From the NCBI GenBank assembly GCA_964402925.1, contig CAYOED010000001.1, forward strand, positions 1-64,000: a stretch of DNA of 64,000 nt, written 5' to 3'. This document shows, in pieces, positions 9,292 to 17,292 of the stretch (its first letter is position 1; every line of letters begins with the position of its first letter). The notes beneath the pieces are model-generated. The model was not told where the DNA came from. It searched no databases and saw only the letters and a list, made by a program, of their open reading frames with translations. Source of the stretch: Suilimivivens sp964402925. GTDB taxonomy: Bacteria > Bacillota > Clostridia > Lachnospirales > Lachnospiraceae. A program made the position numbers and the translations under genes.

Positions 9292-10136
9292 CAGGAACGC
9301 TGTATTTATGTGCAACGCCCATAGGAAACCTGGGTGATATGACTCCCCGTGTGGTGGATACATTGAAAGAAGTGGATATGATTGCGGCGGAGGATACAAG
9401 AAACAGTATCAAACTGCTTAATTATTTTGAAATCAGAACACCCATGACAAGCTATCATGAATACAATAAAATAGAAAAGGCCCGGCAGATTGTATCCTGG
9501 CTTCAGGAAGGAAAAAACATCGCACTGATCACAGATGCCGGAACGCCTGCAATATCGGATCCGGGGGAAGTGCTTGTAGATCAATGTTTAAAGGCGGGAA
9601 TTCCGGTGACTTCGCTTCCGGGATGCTGTGCACTGATAACGGCTCTTACACTTTCCGGGATCTCTGCCAGAAGATTTTGCTTTGAGGGGTTTTTACCTGC
9701 GGATAAAAAGGAAAAAGGATTTATTCTGGACGAATTGCGAAAAGAAACGCGAACCATTATTTTGTACGAGGCTCCGCATCATTTGAAAAGGACGCTCGCA
9801 GAATTGTATCAGATATTGGGAGAGCGGCGCATTACACTTTGCAGAGAATTGACGAAACGGTTTGAAACGATTTTTCCAACCACTCTTGAGAAAGCACTTG
9901 AGTTTTATGAGGATCATGAACCTAAGGGGGAATATGTGCTGGTGATAGAAGGTCTTGACCGCAGCAGACTGATAGAGGAAGAGCAAGCCGGATGGGAAAA
10001 GATTTCTATTAAAGAGCACATGGAAATCTATGAGAGTCAGGGAATTGAGAGAAAAGAAGCTATGAAAAAGGTGGCATACGATCGCGGTATGAGTAAACGT
10101 GACGTATATCAACTACTTCTTTCACGAAATTTATAG
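9288..10136 (+). CDS. rsmI: 16S rRNA (cytidine(1402)-2'-O)-methyltransferase
   Basis: Encodes 282 aa. RsmI methylates the 2'-OH of C1402 in the ribosomal decoding centre. The start TGTLYLCATPIGNLGDMTPR, AAEDTRNSIKLLNYF, ALITDAGTPAISDPGE, SLPGCCALITALTLSG and GFLPADKKEKG are signature segments of this tetrapyrrole-methylase fold family. ATG 9288 is chosen over an in-frame start at 9222 because AGGGAGGAGG lies just before it and the family begins there. It ends the operon that begins upstream of yaaR. Confidence 0.96.
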   Translation: MTGTLYLCATPIGNLGDMTPRVVDTLKEVDMIAAEDTRNSIKLLNYFEIRTPMTSYHEYNKIEKARQIVSWLQEGKNIALITDAGTPAISDPGEVLVDQCLKAGIPVTSLPGCCALITALTLSGISARRFCFEGFLPADKKEKGFILDELRKETRTIILYEAPHHLKRTLAELYQILGERRITLCRELTKRFETIFPTTLEKALEFYEDHEPKGEYVLVIEGLDRSRLIEEEQAGWEKISIKEHMEIYESQGIERKEAMKKVAYDRGMSKRDVYQLLLSRNL

Positions 10137-10184
10137 TAAAAATGACGAAAAAGAATTTTTTCATAAAAAATAGTAAAAAAGTAC

Positions 10185-10212
10185 TTGTTTTTTTTGGTTT
10201 TTGTAGTAGTAT
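10185..10212 (+). promoter_or_regulatory. Candidate sigma-A promoter for the CAP protein gene
   Basis: TTGTTT at 10185-10190 and TAGTAT at 10207-10212 are 16 bp apart in an A/T-rich stretch, about 60 bp before the ATG at 10273. A second -10-like TATAGT overlaps at 10212-10217. AGGAAGAAAGGAAG precedes the start codon. Assigned by eye. Confidence 0.35.
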
Positions 10213-10272
10213 ATAGTTAAGTAAATGAAAGCCCATTGAGGAAATAAATAGGAAGAAAGGAAGATTAAAGGT

Positions 10273-10851
10273 ATGAGTAAAGCTAAAATTACTAAACTCT
10301 CCATTTGTTTAGTGCTTGTACTGGCTCTAGTAGGAGGGGGTATCGTTTATTACAATGTAGCAGGCAAGAAAGGCGGAGAAGTTACTAACCAGGCAGCATC
10401 TAGGGGTGAGGATATTCCTAGTGATGGAGTTGTTTACATTGAACCTGAGTTGGTCAGCCTTGCAGGTGCACTTTCAGGAAATGCAGATTCTCAGGCAGCA
10501 GCTAAAGCAGCATTTGATCTTGTAAATGCAAAGAGACAGGAAGCTGGTCTTGGTGCACTTACTTGGAATTCTGGTCTGGAACAGGCATCAGCAGTCAGAG
10601 CAGTAGAGGCATCCCAGTTCTTTTCCCATACCAGACCTGATGGTTCTGATTGGTGGACTGTAAACAGTAACCTGATGTATGGCGAAAATCTCGCAAAAGG
10701 ATATGCGTCTGCTAACGAAGCAGTAACAGCATGGATGAATTCCCCTACACATAAGGCCAATATCATGGATGCAGAATTTACTTCAGGGGCAATTGCAATC
10801 CATATTGGAAGCAATGGTCAGTGGTTCTGGGCACAGGAATTTGGTTTCTAA
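10273..10851 (+). CDS. CAP/SCP (PR-1-like) domain protein, secreted or membrane-anchored
   Basis: Encodes 192 aa. An N-terminal hydrophobic segment (LSICLVLVLALVGGGIVYYN) is a signal anchor or signal peptide without a lipobox cysteine. The CAP domain spans about residues 75-192: FDLVNAKRQEAGLGALTWN, FFSHTRPDGSDWW, YGENLAKGY, AVTAWMNSPTHKANIM and WAQEFG. The conserved His (FFSHTR) and the ENLA and HKANIM motifs are intact. Bacterial CAP proteins are extracellular with poorly known activity. It is monocistronic and ended by a strong terminator. Confidence 0.88.
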   Translation: MSKAKITKLSICLVLVLALVGGGIVYYNVAGKKGGEVTNQAASRGEDIPSDGVVYIEPELVSLAGALSGNADSQAAAKAAFDLVNAKRQEAGLGALTWNSGLEQASAVRAVEASQFFSHTRPDGSDWWTVNSNLMYGENLAKGYASANEAVTAWMNSPTHKANIMDAEFTSGAIAIHIGSNGQWFWAQEFGF

Positions 10852-10867
10852 GAGAAAGATACATTTT

Positions 10868-10900
10868 ACGTCGGCTCGCAAAGCGCGCCGACGTTTATTT
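10868..10900 (+). terminator. Rho-independent terminator after the CAP gene
   Basis: ACGTCGGC (10868-10875) pairs perfectly with GCCGACGT (10887-10894), followed by TTATTTTT. The hairpin overlaps the stop of the convergent minus-strand gene at 10895, so transcription from both sides ends here; the U-rich tail favours the plus strand. Confidence 0.88.
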
Positions 10901-11344
10901 TTGAAAAACAGGCAGTGACTCATCGAGCTCAAGTGATGTGATATTTACAATCTGCCAAGAGGTAATTTCGAGAAAATCATCTGATGCATTTTGAGGGTAC
11001 AGCGGCGATACGCTTACCTGTAATACTTGATTTTCATTCATAGGGCAAGAGAAAGTGAGAGAGTTTGTAAGAGACTCTTTTATTTTTTGCTCATATTCGT
11101 CTTCGTTTCTGCATTCCTCATAAATGGAGGACAAGCTGACTGATAGATTCTTTAAGGTAGTTTGTGCTTCGTTACAAGCTTCATAATAAGAGGAAGTACG
11201 GTCTGCAAGCTTTTGGCTAAGGCGCAGATCTGCGCTGGCGCTTGTAATGGAAAGGGCGGCAAAACAGACTAGTGAAAGTACTACAATAATAACAAGAAGC
11301 GAAGACGCACCTATGCTGAATCCCGATTTCTTTTTACTTTCCAT
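10895..11344 (-). CDS. Pseudopilin-like protein (last gene of the pilin-like cluster)
   Basis: Encodes 149 aa. The N-terminus MESKKKSG then FSIGASSLLVIIVVLSLVCF resembles a type IV prepilin leader (basic, Gly, then a hydrophobic helix), but the usual Glu at +5 is Ala. Lack of Glu+5 is typical of tip (GspK-like) minor pseudopilins; this identity is inference. The remainder (residues 35-149) is a small soluble domain with YYEACNEAQTTLKNL and two cysteines. It overlaps the upstream gene by 11 bp, so it is co-translated with it. Confidence 0.6.
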   Translation of the reverse strand: MESKKKSGFSIGASSLLVIIVVLSLVCFAALSITSASADLRLSQKLADRTSSYYEACNEAQTTLKNLSVSLSSIYEECRNEDEYEQKIKESLTNSLTFSCPMNENQVLQVSVSPLYPQNASDDFLEITSWQIVNITSLELDESLPVFQK

Positions 11345-11747
11345 GGGAAACCTCCTTTTCAGGGAAGAGATATACCTCCAGGTTGTAAATCAGATTGGAG
11401 GATTTATGTGCAGAAATATTGCAGATTAACATGCTGTCTTTTTCCTGTAGCATTACAGATATGGTGTAAGGTGGTTCATCCAGGAAAAAGGCGGATTGAT
11501 CTGAGGAATTCTGATAGCTGTTATCAAACAAAAGCATCATTTCATCTATATTTCCATTCGTTCCATAAAAAGCTTCGGCAACATTTTGGCACCATTCTAC
11601 AGCGCTGTTTAAGTCTACACTTTGCTGACTGATCAGGTGCGACTTGACAAACAGCTGTACGCAGACTGCGCTGGATAATGAAAAGAACAAAATAGATAAG
11701 ATGAGTTCCATTAGGAACAATCCGGATTTAGAAGATTTATTTTTCAT
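11334..11747 (-). CDS. Type IV prepilin-like protein
   Basis: Encodes 137 aa. The leader MKNKSSKSG is followed by LFLMELILSILFFSLSSAV: Gly at -1, Glu at +5 and a hydrophobic helix, the classic class III signal cut by a prepilin peptidase. The C-terminal part is short (DLNSAVEWCQNVAEAFYG, then a beta-rich end). ATG 11747 is preferred over 11816 because GGAGG lies upstream at 11756-11760 and the leader then has the right length. It overlaps both neighbours by about 11 bp. Confidence 0.7.
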   Translation of the reverse strand: MKNKSSKSGLFLMELILSILFFSLSSAVCVQLFVKSHLISQQSVDLNSAVEWCQNVAEAFYGTNGNIDEMMLLFDNSYQNSSDQSAFFLDEPPYTISVMLQEKDSMLICNISAHKSSNLIYNLEVYLFPEKEVSHGK

Positions 11748-12234
11748 TGGACAGTCCTCCGGAATGTACGGTGATATATAAATTGTAGTTTTGAGTATCA
11801 TCGATTGTAATTGCACAATTCATGAGATGATCGTTTATCGGAGTAAGGCTGAAATCAGAAACGGCTATTATATCTTGTCCGATAGCCGGATCCAATACCA
11901 TACCTTTGCGAAGCATGATTTCTCTTAAATGTCCATCATATTCGTATAAATAAGTGCAGTACTCCGCATTTCCAATTTTCGAGGTGATAATGAGTGCAGG
12001 ACATCCTTGGAAGGCTCCTATAGATAAGGAACCTGCGTTGTCCGACTGCCGAACTTTTTCCGTGACATATGCCAGAGCAGTTCTGTTGCTGAAATTGTCC
12101 TCCATATTGTTTACCGTTCTTCCATAGATGTTTGCACCTATTGTGATTAGAAAGATGGCGGAAAGAGCAAACAAGCAGAAGAGCGCAATTACAAATAAAG
12201 TATCAATAATATGTTTTGGTTGCTTTTCTTCCAT
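11737..12234 (-). CDS. DUF4860-like pilin-cluster protein
   Basis: Encodes 165 aa. A single N-terminal hydrophobic helix (IDTLFVIALFCLFALSAIFL) is followed by a soluble domain with RTALAYVTEKVRQSDNAGSL, ALIITSKIGNAEYCTYLYEY and LREIMLRKGMVLDPAIGQDI. This pattern is the one annotated DUF4860 in clostridial pilin-like clusters and resembles minor pilins of the ComGF type (inference). No Gly/Glu prepilin cleavage site is evident. It sits between the 109-aa protein and the prepilin. Confidence 0.6.
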   Translation of the reverse strand: MEEKQPKHIIDTLFVIALFCLFALSAIFLITIGANIYGRTVNNMEDNFSNRTALAYVTEKVRQSDNAGSLSIGAFQGCPALIITSKIGNAEYCTYLYEYDGHLREIMLRKGMVLDPAIGQDIIAVSDFSLTPINDHLMNCAITIDDTQNYNLYITVHSGGLSNEK

Positions 12235-12246
12235 GGCGGATCCTCA

Positions 12247-12576
12247 TTATCTTACTAAAATGGTAACGTCTGGTCTCATATTGGAGCCAATCGGCTGATA
12301 ATCGACAAAAAATAATTCATGATTGTAGGTAAGCCCATAGTGTTCTTCTATATAGGCAAGGCTGGGAGGATAAAATCCCTCTACTGCATAACAGTGGATG
12401 ATATTCCGGTTAAGAGCTGTCTCGAGGCTTTCTCTCTGCCGGTCGACAGTGGAATCTCCGATAAATGACAGGCACAGAATAAAACCTGCAAGTACAATAG
12501 GACCTATCAGATAAGTCAATCTGATGCGCGGCAGGCGCAGGTGACTTTTTTTTGATTGAATGGTAAATCGATTCAT
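12247..12576 (-). CDS. Hypothetical single-pass membrane protein in the pilin-like cluster
   Basis: Encodes 109 aa. A basic N-terminus and one membrane helix (LIGPIVLAGFILCLSFIG) precede a short outer domain (NRNIIHCYAVEGFYPPSLAY, then IEEHYGL and FFVDYQPIGSN). The motif VEGFYPPSLAYIEEHYGL is reminiscent of the mature part of type II pseudopilins, where a similar GxYPxxL segment follows the helix; this is a weak similarity. Lies 13-17 bp from both neighbours, so in the same operon. Confidence 0.55.
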   Translation of the reverse strand: MNRFTIQSKKSHLRLPRIRLTYLIGPIVLAGFILCLSFIGDSTVDRQRESLETALNRNIIHCYAVEGFYPPSLAYIEEHYGLTYNHELFFVDYQPIGSNMRPDVTILVR

Positions 12577-12592
12577 TATAGCCTCCTTTTTA

Positions 12593-13639
12593 TCATCCGA
12601 TGCTGGACATGATTCCCATCAGCGGAAGCAGAACGGAGAGAAGTATGATACCAACAATGACAGAAAGCAGGATTACCAATGTAGGCTCAATGATGGAAAT
12701 AATTTTATTGATCTGCCGGTCGGCTGCTGCTTCATAGTCATGGGAAATCTGTTTCATTACCGTATCAATAGAACCAGAGCGGAAACCAATTGCAACCATA
12801 CGGGAATGAAGTTTGGAGAAGATTTCTGATTTAACTAATGCTTCCGGTAGGTTTGAGTCCTGGTCAAGCTCTTTTTTACATATGTCGATCTTTGCCTGCA
12901 TCTGTTCATTCTCAACAATTTCTGAAATCATATCAAGGCTCTGATAAGTGTCCATGCCGCTGGTAAAAGCCAGGTATAGACCGCTTGCAAAACGTCCGGC
13001 AGCAATTTTCTCATAAAATCCTCTCGTTAGCGGAAAATGCGAGAAGAAATGCTTAATTTTCTTTCTTCCTGCCTTCGTCTTGTAGAAAACAAAGCAGAGT
13101 GCGGCGAGGACAAAAAGAAATATGGTAATGCCAATGGCATACTGACTTAAAGTATTTCCTATAGACAGGAGGCTGGAGGCAAGGGGTGTCATTTCGGTGC
13201 CCAGCTGGACAAATACCTGTTGGAAAATAGGAAGGACTTTTACAATCAGAACCATGATTACTACGAACATCATGGCAATCATAATCAAAGGATAAGTAAC
13301 GGCGGATTTAATATTTTCAGAGATGGATTCCTCGCGTTCATAATATGCTGCAAGAGATGTCAGAACGTCATCGAGATTACCGGACTCTTCTCCGAGGGCA
13401 GTCAATTTTACAACATAATTTGGGAAGATACCGGTTGATTCTATTGCCTGATAAAATGGCTCTCCCTTTTTGCATATCTCACCAATGCGGTTGATTAGCT
13501 CCTGTCCCTCGCGGCCGTATGTATCGTGAGCAAGAATATCCATACCTTCGGCGGGCGTAATACCAGCTTTTATAATCAAAGCAGTCTGTCGGCAGAAAGA
13601 TGCAATCTCCACATTTGACAATGTTTTTTGTTTTTCCAT
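12593..13639 (-). CDS. Type II secretion/type IV pilus platform protein (GspF/PilC family)
   Basis: Encodes 348 aa. Two T2SSF domains: the first from FCRQTALIIKAGITPAEGMD to LGEESGNLDDVLTSLAAYYE, the second from FASGLYLAFTSGMDTYQSLD to MVAIGFRSGSIDTVMKQIS. Three membrane segments lie at about residues 110-140, 170-192 and 313-342. The family forms the inner-membrane platform on which pilins are assembled. The GESGNL-type and SGSID motifs are intact, so the gene looks functional. No cognate GspE/PilB ATPase is in the window. Confidence 0.88.
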   Translation of the reverse strand: MEKQKTLSNVEIASFCRQTALIIKAGITPAEGMDILAHDTYGREGQELINRIGEICKKGEPFYQAIESTGIFPNYVVKLTALGEESGNLDDVLTSLAAYYEREESISENIKSAVTYPLIMIAMMFVVIMVLIVKVLPIFQQVFVQLGTEMTPLASSLLSIGNTLSQYAIGITIFLFVLAALCFVFYKTKAGRKKIKHFFSHFPLTRGFYEKIAAGRFASGLYLAFTSGMDTYQSLDMISEIVENEQMQAKIDICKKELDQDSNLPEALVKSEIFSKLHSRMVAIGFRSGSIDTVMKQISHDYEAAADRQINKIISIIEPTLVILLSVIVGIILLSVLLPLMGIMSSIG

Positions 13640-13654
13640 AGGTAAGTCCTCCGA

Positions 13655-14626
13655 TTAATAAACGTATTTTGTCACATAGTTACCGCCTTCACCGATAAAA
13701 TGTTCTATTTGTTCTTCGCCGGCGTTAGCAGCAAAAGTGGGATCCATAATAGACCAGTTTTGTCCGTCAAACTGTATCATACCGTTAATCCATCCTTGGT
13801 CTTTCACGTAAGTGCTGATCCATGCATGATAAGCGTCTCCTGCGTAGCCGACCTCAAGGCGGGTGGGTATTCTCTGGGAGCGGAGCATGCTTGCCATGAC
13901 AGCAGCATAGTCAAGGCAGATACCGGTTCTAATCTCTAGGATTTCGTCTACATTAGGGATATAACCGCTTTGAACATTCTCTGCCTTGTCAAAATCATAG
14001 GTAATATTGGAAACCACATAGCTATATATAAAGTTAATTGCTTCCAGATCATCATGTGCCTCAGCTACCAGTTCCTGCGCTTTGCTTACCACCTGACTGG
14101 AGGAATCGAATTTGACATATTGATTCGGATAAAGAAAAGCATTCATTGGAGCGGCGATATCTGCTTCTATATTTGCGGAAAAAACGGTAGCATACAAATC
14201 ATCTATAATATTTTCGTAAACACCTATCGTGTAGTTTCCGCTTCCTGCTGACAGGGGAAAAACTTCATATGTATGGTTAGTCATATCATAAGTATATGTC
14301 ATATGATCCGGTCCGATAAGCTGTAGTTTTACCTTGGGACTGGATCCCAGATAAGCAGCCATGATATAACCGTCATCCATATGGGAGGTGTCAAGAGCAA
14401 CATAAGCATTGATAAAGCTACGAATACCATCTGCGGAAGGAACCAGACATTCGGGTGTATTATCCCGAATGGCAGTGGAAGACGACACATAGGGTTCAGG
14501 TGTCTTATTACATCCCTGGCAGATTACCATAAGGCAAAGAAGAAACAGGGGAAATGAAATTTTCCAAATCAAGCCGCCGGTAAAAAAAAGAGAACGTGGC
14601 TTAGTCAATTTAAAATAATGTGACAT
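13655..14626 (-). CDS. Transglutaminase-like domain lipoprotein
   Basis: Encodes 323 aa. A hydrophobic leader ends MVICQGC, a plausible lipobox (Cys about 39). The transglutaminase core is at the C-terminus with the triad Cys237 (TGICLDYAAVMASMLRS), His267 (GDAYHAWIST) and Asp295 (IMDPTFAANAG). The middle section is a beta-rich domain. Such proteins act outside the membrane as transglutaminases or proteases. It is the first gene of the pilin-like operon, 16 bp before the platform protein, which suggests a role in that surface machinery (inference). Confidence 0.82.
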   Translation of the reverse strand: MSHYFKLTKPRSLFFTGGLIWKISFPLFLLCLMVICQGCNKTPEPYVSSSTAIRDNTPECLVPSADGIRSFINAYVALDTSHMDDGYIMAAYLGSSPKVKLQLIGPDHMTYTYDMTNHTYEVFPLSAGSGNYTIGVYENIIDDLYATVFSANIEADIAAPMNAFLYPNQYVKFDSSSQVVSKAQELVAEAHDDLEAINFIYSYVVSNITYDFDKAENVQSGYIPNVDEILEIRTGICLDYAAVMASMLRSQRIPTRLEVGYAGDAYHAWISTYVKDQGWINGMIQFDGQNWSIMDPTFAANAGEEQIEHFIGEGGNYVTKYVY

Positions 14627-14710
14627 AATAACGATTCCTACGCTTCGATTTCAAAATTTTATAAATAATGCAATCCTATTTATCCATTATAATAGAAAAA
14701 ACATAAATTT

Positions 14711-14737
14711 TCTATAAGTCTTTAGGACAGTTGTCAA
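14711..14737 (-). promoter_or_regulatory. Candidate promoter of the minus-strand pilin-like operon
   Basis: Read on the minus strand, TTGACA (plus 14732-14737) and TATAGA (plus 14711-14716) are 15 bp apart, about 85 bp upstream of the transglutaminase start. The spacer is short; TAGAAA two bases on gives 17 bp. Another TATAAT-like box lies closer to the gene near 14690. Confidence 0.35.
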
Positions 14738-14815
14738 TATTATAATTTAGAAATAGCTGGAAATAATTTGAGGCATAGCTACATATGATGCTAAAAAGAA
14801 GAAAAGGAATTATAT

Positions 14816-15118
14816 ATGCTAAACTATATATGGGCAGCAATGATCATAGTGGGCATTCTTTTCGGTGCCGTCAATGGAAATATGAAGGAAGTGACGGAGG
14901 CAGCTCTGGACAGTGCGGGGGAGGCAGTATCGCTTTGCATTGCCATGGCTGGAATCATGGCCCTCTGGGTGGGACTTATGGAAATTGCAGAAAGGTCCGG
15001 CCTGATCCTAAGGCTTACCAATGGATTGTCTCCGTTCATATCCTTTATGTTTCCTGGTCTGCCAAAGAAGCATAAGGCGAGAGATTATATTTCTATGAAT
15101 ATTATTGCAAATGAATGA
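14816..15118 (+). pseudogene. spmA: spmA 5' half, interrupted by inserted element
   Basis: Encodes 100 aa ending in a premature TGA. It matches the first half of spore maturation protein A: LNYIWAAMIIVGILFGAVNG, LCIAMAGIMALWVGLMEIAE and ISFMFPGLPKKHKARDYISM, then NIIAN. In intact SpmA this point continues with the glycine-rich (F/L)GLG(N/W)AATP segment, which here appears 5.7 kb away at 20782. SpmA is a mother-cell membrane protein of the nucleoside-recognition fold needed for spore core dehydration in Bacillus (known). The reading frame leaves spmA after Asn99 (codon 15110-15112) and adds one Glu before stopping. Joining codon 99 to 20782 restores a 205-aa protein in frame. Confidence 0.9.
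15110..15112 (+). other. Left junction (attL-like core) of the spmA-interrupting element
   Basis: spmA coding sequence runs to GCAAAT (15107-15112) and then changes to GAATGA. The right junction at 20776-20781 reads GCTAAT and then continues spmA. The shared AAT is compatible with the 2-3 bp crossover core used by large serine recombinases. The exact crossover bases are not determined. Confidence 0.7.
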
Positions 15119-15160
15119 TTTATAATAGGACTAAATAAAGGATCTTTAACTATATTATTC

Positions 15161-15189
15161 TATATCTTTTTTTAAAACTGTGTTATACT
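15161..15189 (+). promoter_or_regulatory. Candidate extended -10 promoter for apt
   Basis: TGTTATACT (15181-15189) is an extended -10 element (TG-n-TATACT). The -35 position 17 bp upstream reads TATATC, a poor match, which is common for extended -10 promoters. The apt start lies about 40 bp downstream. It would let the element express its cargo independently of spmA. Confidence 0.4.
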
Positions 15190-15227
15190 GTTTGTGTTTC
15201 CAATTTAAACATAAGGAGAGGGTACTC

Positions 15228-15752
15228 ATGAAGAAAATGGAAGAATATGTGCGCAGTATTCCTGATTTTCCGGAGAAAGGTGTCATTTTCCGTGATGTGA
15301 CGAGCGTACTGCAGGATGCCGACGGGCTGGCGTTGGCAATCGATTCTATGAAAAAGATGCTGGACGGGATTGATTTTGATGTGGTCGTTGGGACAGAATC
15401 GAGAGGATTTATATTTGGCGTACCCATCGCATACTCCATGCATAAGGCGTTTGTACCGGTGCGTAAGAAAGGTAAATTACCACTGGAGACTATATCTAAG
15501 GAATATGATTTGGAATATGGCAGCGCTGTGGTGGAGATGCATAGGGATTCTATTAAGCCTGGTCAGAAGGTGGTCGTTGTGGACGACTTGATTGCAACAG
15601 GCGGTACGATTGAAGCAAGCATTCAGATGATTGAAGAACTGGGCGGCGTGGTAGTGAAGGTTATTTTCCTGATGGAACTGGCCGGACTTAAGGGCAGAGA
15701 ACGTCTTAAAAACTACGACGTTGACAGTGTCATCATCTATGAAGGCAAATAA
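15228..15752 (+). CDS. apt: Adenine phosphoribosyltransferase
   Basis: Encodes 174 aa. Makes AMP from adenine and PRPP (purine salvage, cytoplasm). The start YVRSIPDFPEKGVIFRDVTS, the ESRGFIFG segment, FVPVRKKGKLPLETISKEYD and the PRPP-binding motif VVVVDDLIATGGTIEA are complete. AAGGAGAGG lies 6 bases before ATG 15228. It is inside the spmA-interrupting element, 42 bp upstream of a purine permease, unlike the recJ-apt-relA setting common in Firmicutes. Confidence 0.96.
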   Translation: MKKMEEYVRSIPDFPEKGVIFRDVTSVLQDADGLALAIDSMKKMLDGIDFDVVVGTESRGFIFGVPIAYSMHKAFVPVRKKGKLPLETISKEYDLEYGSAVVEMHRDSIKPGQKVVVVDDLIATGGTIEASIQMIEELGGVVVKVIFLMELAGLKGRERLKNYDVDSVIIYEGK

Positions 15753-15794
15753 ATGCAGCATTTGCTGCTAACTTATGAGAAAAGGAGAGAAGTG

Positions 15795-17153
15795 ATGTTA
15801 GAAAAATGGTTTAATCTCAAGGAGAATAACACAAATGTCAAGACGGAAGTGGTTGCCGGTATTACAACTTTTATGACGATGGCATACATTTTAGCGGTCA
15901 ATCCTTCAATCTTGTCCGCATCCGGTATGGATAGCAATGCAATTTTGATGGCCACAGCGCTTTCGGCATTTGTCGGAACACTTGCAATGGCGCTTCTTGC
16001 CAACTATCCCTTTGCGTTGGCGCCGGGACTTGGTCTGAATGCGTATTTTGCCTACACAGTATGCGGCGCTATGGGATATTCATGGCAGATCGCGCTGTTA
16101 GCGGTATTCGTGGAAGGACTTATTTTTATCGTTCTGTCAGTGACCAATGTGCGTGAGGCAATTTTTAATGCGATCCCGATACAGTTAAAAAGAGGTGTTT
16201 CTGTAGGTATTGGGTTGTTTATTGCTTTTATCGGATTCCAGAATGCAGGCATTGTAGTTAATTCTGATTCAACGTTGGTGACAATTATTGATTTTACATC
16301 AGATTTCCACACTGCAGGAATCAGTGCGCTTTTAGCGGTTATCGGGACATTCCTTATTGCCATCCTGTATATTAAGGGTGTGAAAGGTTCTATACTGATT
16401 GGTATTTTTGCTACATGGATTCTTGGCATCATCTGTCAGTTGACAGGTTTATATGCAGTGGTGCCGGAAGCAGGTTACTATTCATTGATTCCTTCATGGA
16501 GCAATTTCAGTCTCGGAGCTATCGGTTTGACTTTCGGACAGTGTTTTAAAGCTGATTTCGGTTCTATCAGAATCATGGATTTTATTGTCATTATATTAGC
16601 ATTTTTATTCGTGGATGTCTTTGACACATTAGGAACATTGATTGGATGCGCAAATAAAGCGGATATGTTAGATAAAGACGGTAAACTGCCCCGTATCAAA
16701 CAGGCACTTTTGGCAGATGCGATTGCCACAAGCGCAGGTGCTGTGTTGGGTACTTCCACCACCACAACTTTCGTAGAGAGTTCAGCAGGCGTTGCGGAAG
16801 GCGGCAGAACAGGCCTTTCTTCGGTGGTAACCGGATTCTTATTCCTGCTGGCAATCTTCTTCGCACCGATTTTCACGACAATTCCCGGATTTGCCACTGC
16901 TCCGGCACTGCTGTTTGTAGGATTCCTAATGATTACGGCAGTAACTCAGATTGATTTCAATGATATGTCCGAGGCAGTGCCCGCATATCTCTGCCTCCTG
17001 GCGATGCCGCTTATGTACAGTATCTCTGAAGGTATCGCAGCAGGTGTTATCTCCTATGTGGTGATTAATGTGGTTTGCGGTAAGGCAAAGAAGATTACAC
17101 CTCTTATGTATGTACTGGCTATATTATTTGTTTGCAAATATATCTTCCTGTAG
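15795..17153 (+). CDS. NCS2 family purine permease (AzgA/PbuG-like)
   Basis: Encodes 452 aa with about 12-14 hydrophobic segments. Family marks: VKTEVVAGITTFMTMAYILA, PFALAPGLGLNAYFAYTVC, FLFVDVFDTLGTLIGCANK and GTSTTTTFVESSAGVAEGGR, as in guanine/hypoxanthine/adenine transporters of the AzgA subgroup. ATG 15795 is chosen because AAAGGAGAG lies just before it. Next to apt, it suggests import of adenine or related bases followed by conversion to nucleotides. It lies within the inserted element. Confidence 0.92.
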   Translation: MLEKWFNLKENNTNVKTEVVAGITTFMTMAYILAVNPSILSASGMDSNAILMATALSAFVGTLAMALLANYPFALAPGLGLNAYFAYTVCGAMGYSWQIALLAVFVEGLIFIVLSVTNVREAIFNAIPIQLKRGVSVGIGLFIAFIGFQNAGIVVNSDSTLVTIIDFTSDFHTAGISALLAVIGTFLIAILYIKGVKGSILIGIFATWILGIICQLTGLYAVVPEAGYYSLIPSWSNFSLGAIGLTFGQCFKADFGSIRIMDFIVIILAFLFVDVFDTLGTLIGCANKADMLDKDGKLPRIKQALLADAIATSAGAVLGTSTTTTFVESSAGVAEGGRTGLSSVVTGFLFLLAIFFAPIFTTIPGFATAPALLFVGFLMITAVTQIDFNDMSEAVPAYLCLLAMPLMYSISEGIAAGVISYVVINVVCGKAKKITPLMYVLAILFVCKYIFL

Positions 17154-17165
17154 GAACTATACAGT

Positions 17166-17226
17166 TGGCGTAGCCTAAGGGCTACGCCATTTTATAATGT
17201 AGTGCGCCTGGCGGCGCACTTTTTTT
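17166..17226 (+). terminator. Double terminator after the permease gene
   Basis: Two consecutive hairpins: TGGCGTAGCC (17166-17175) with GGCTACGCCA (17180-17189) followed by TTTTATA, and AGTGCGCC (17201-17208) with GGCGCACT (17213-17220) followed by a T run to 17226. They separate the purine cargo from the recombination genes. Confidence 0.88.
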
Positions 17227-17292
17227 ATGGGCGAATATCGGACAAGCATAGGGAAATATATTGAAGAAAACAGAAAAAGGATTAATATGTGA
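17227..17292 (+). CDS. 21-codon mini-ORF ahead of the recombination genes
   Basis: ATG 17227 begins right after the terminator T run and encodes MGEYRTSIGKYIEENRKRIN plus Met. The stop overlaps the ATG of the next gene (ATGTGATGG), which would couple translation. There is no clear ribosome site because the terminator precedes it directly; it may be a remnant of a longer N-terminus (MxxYxxSIGxYI is a plausible helix start) or chance. Confidence 0.25.
   Translation: MGEYRTSIGKYIEENRKRINM

Noticed and set aside
10895..14626. Complete type II secretion or competence system
   Set aside because: Only platform and pilin-like genes are present; no ATPase, prepilin peptidase, or com-type DNA uptake genes, so a full system cannot be claimed here.
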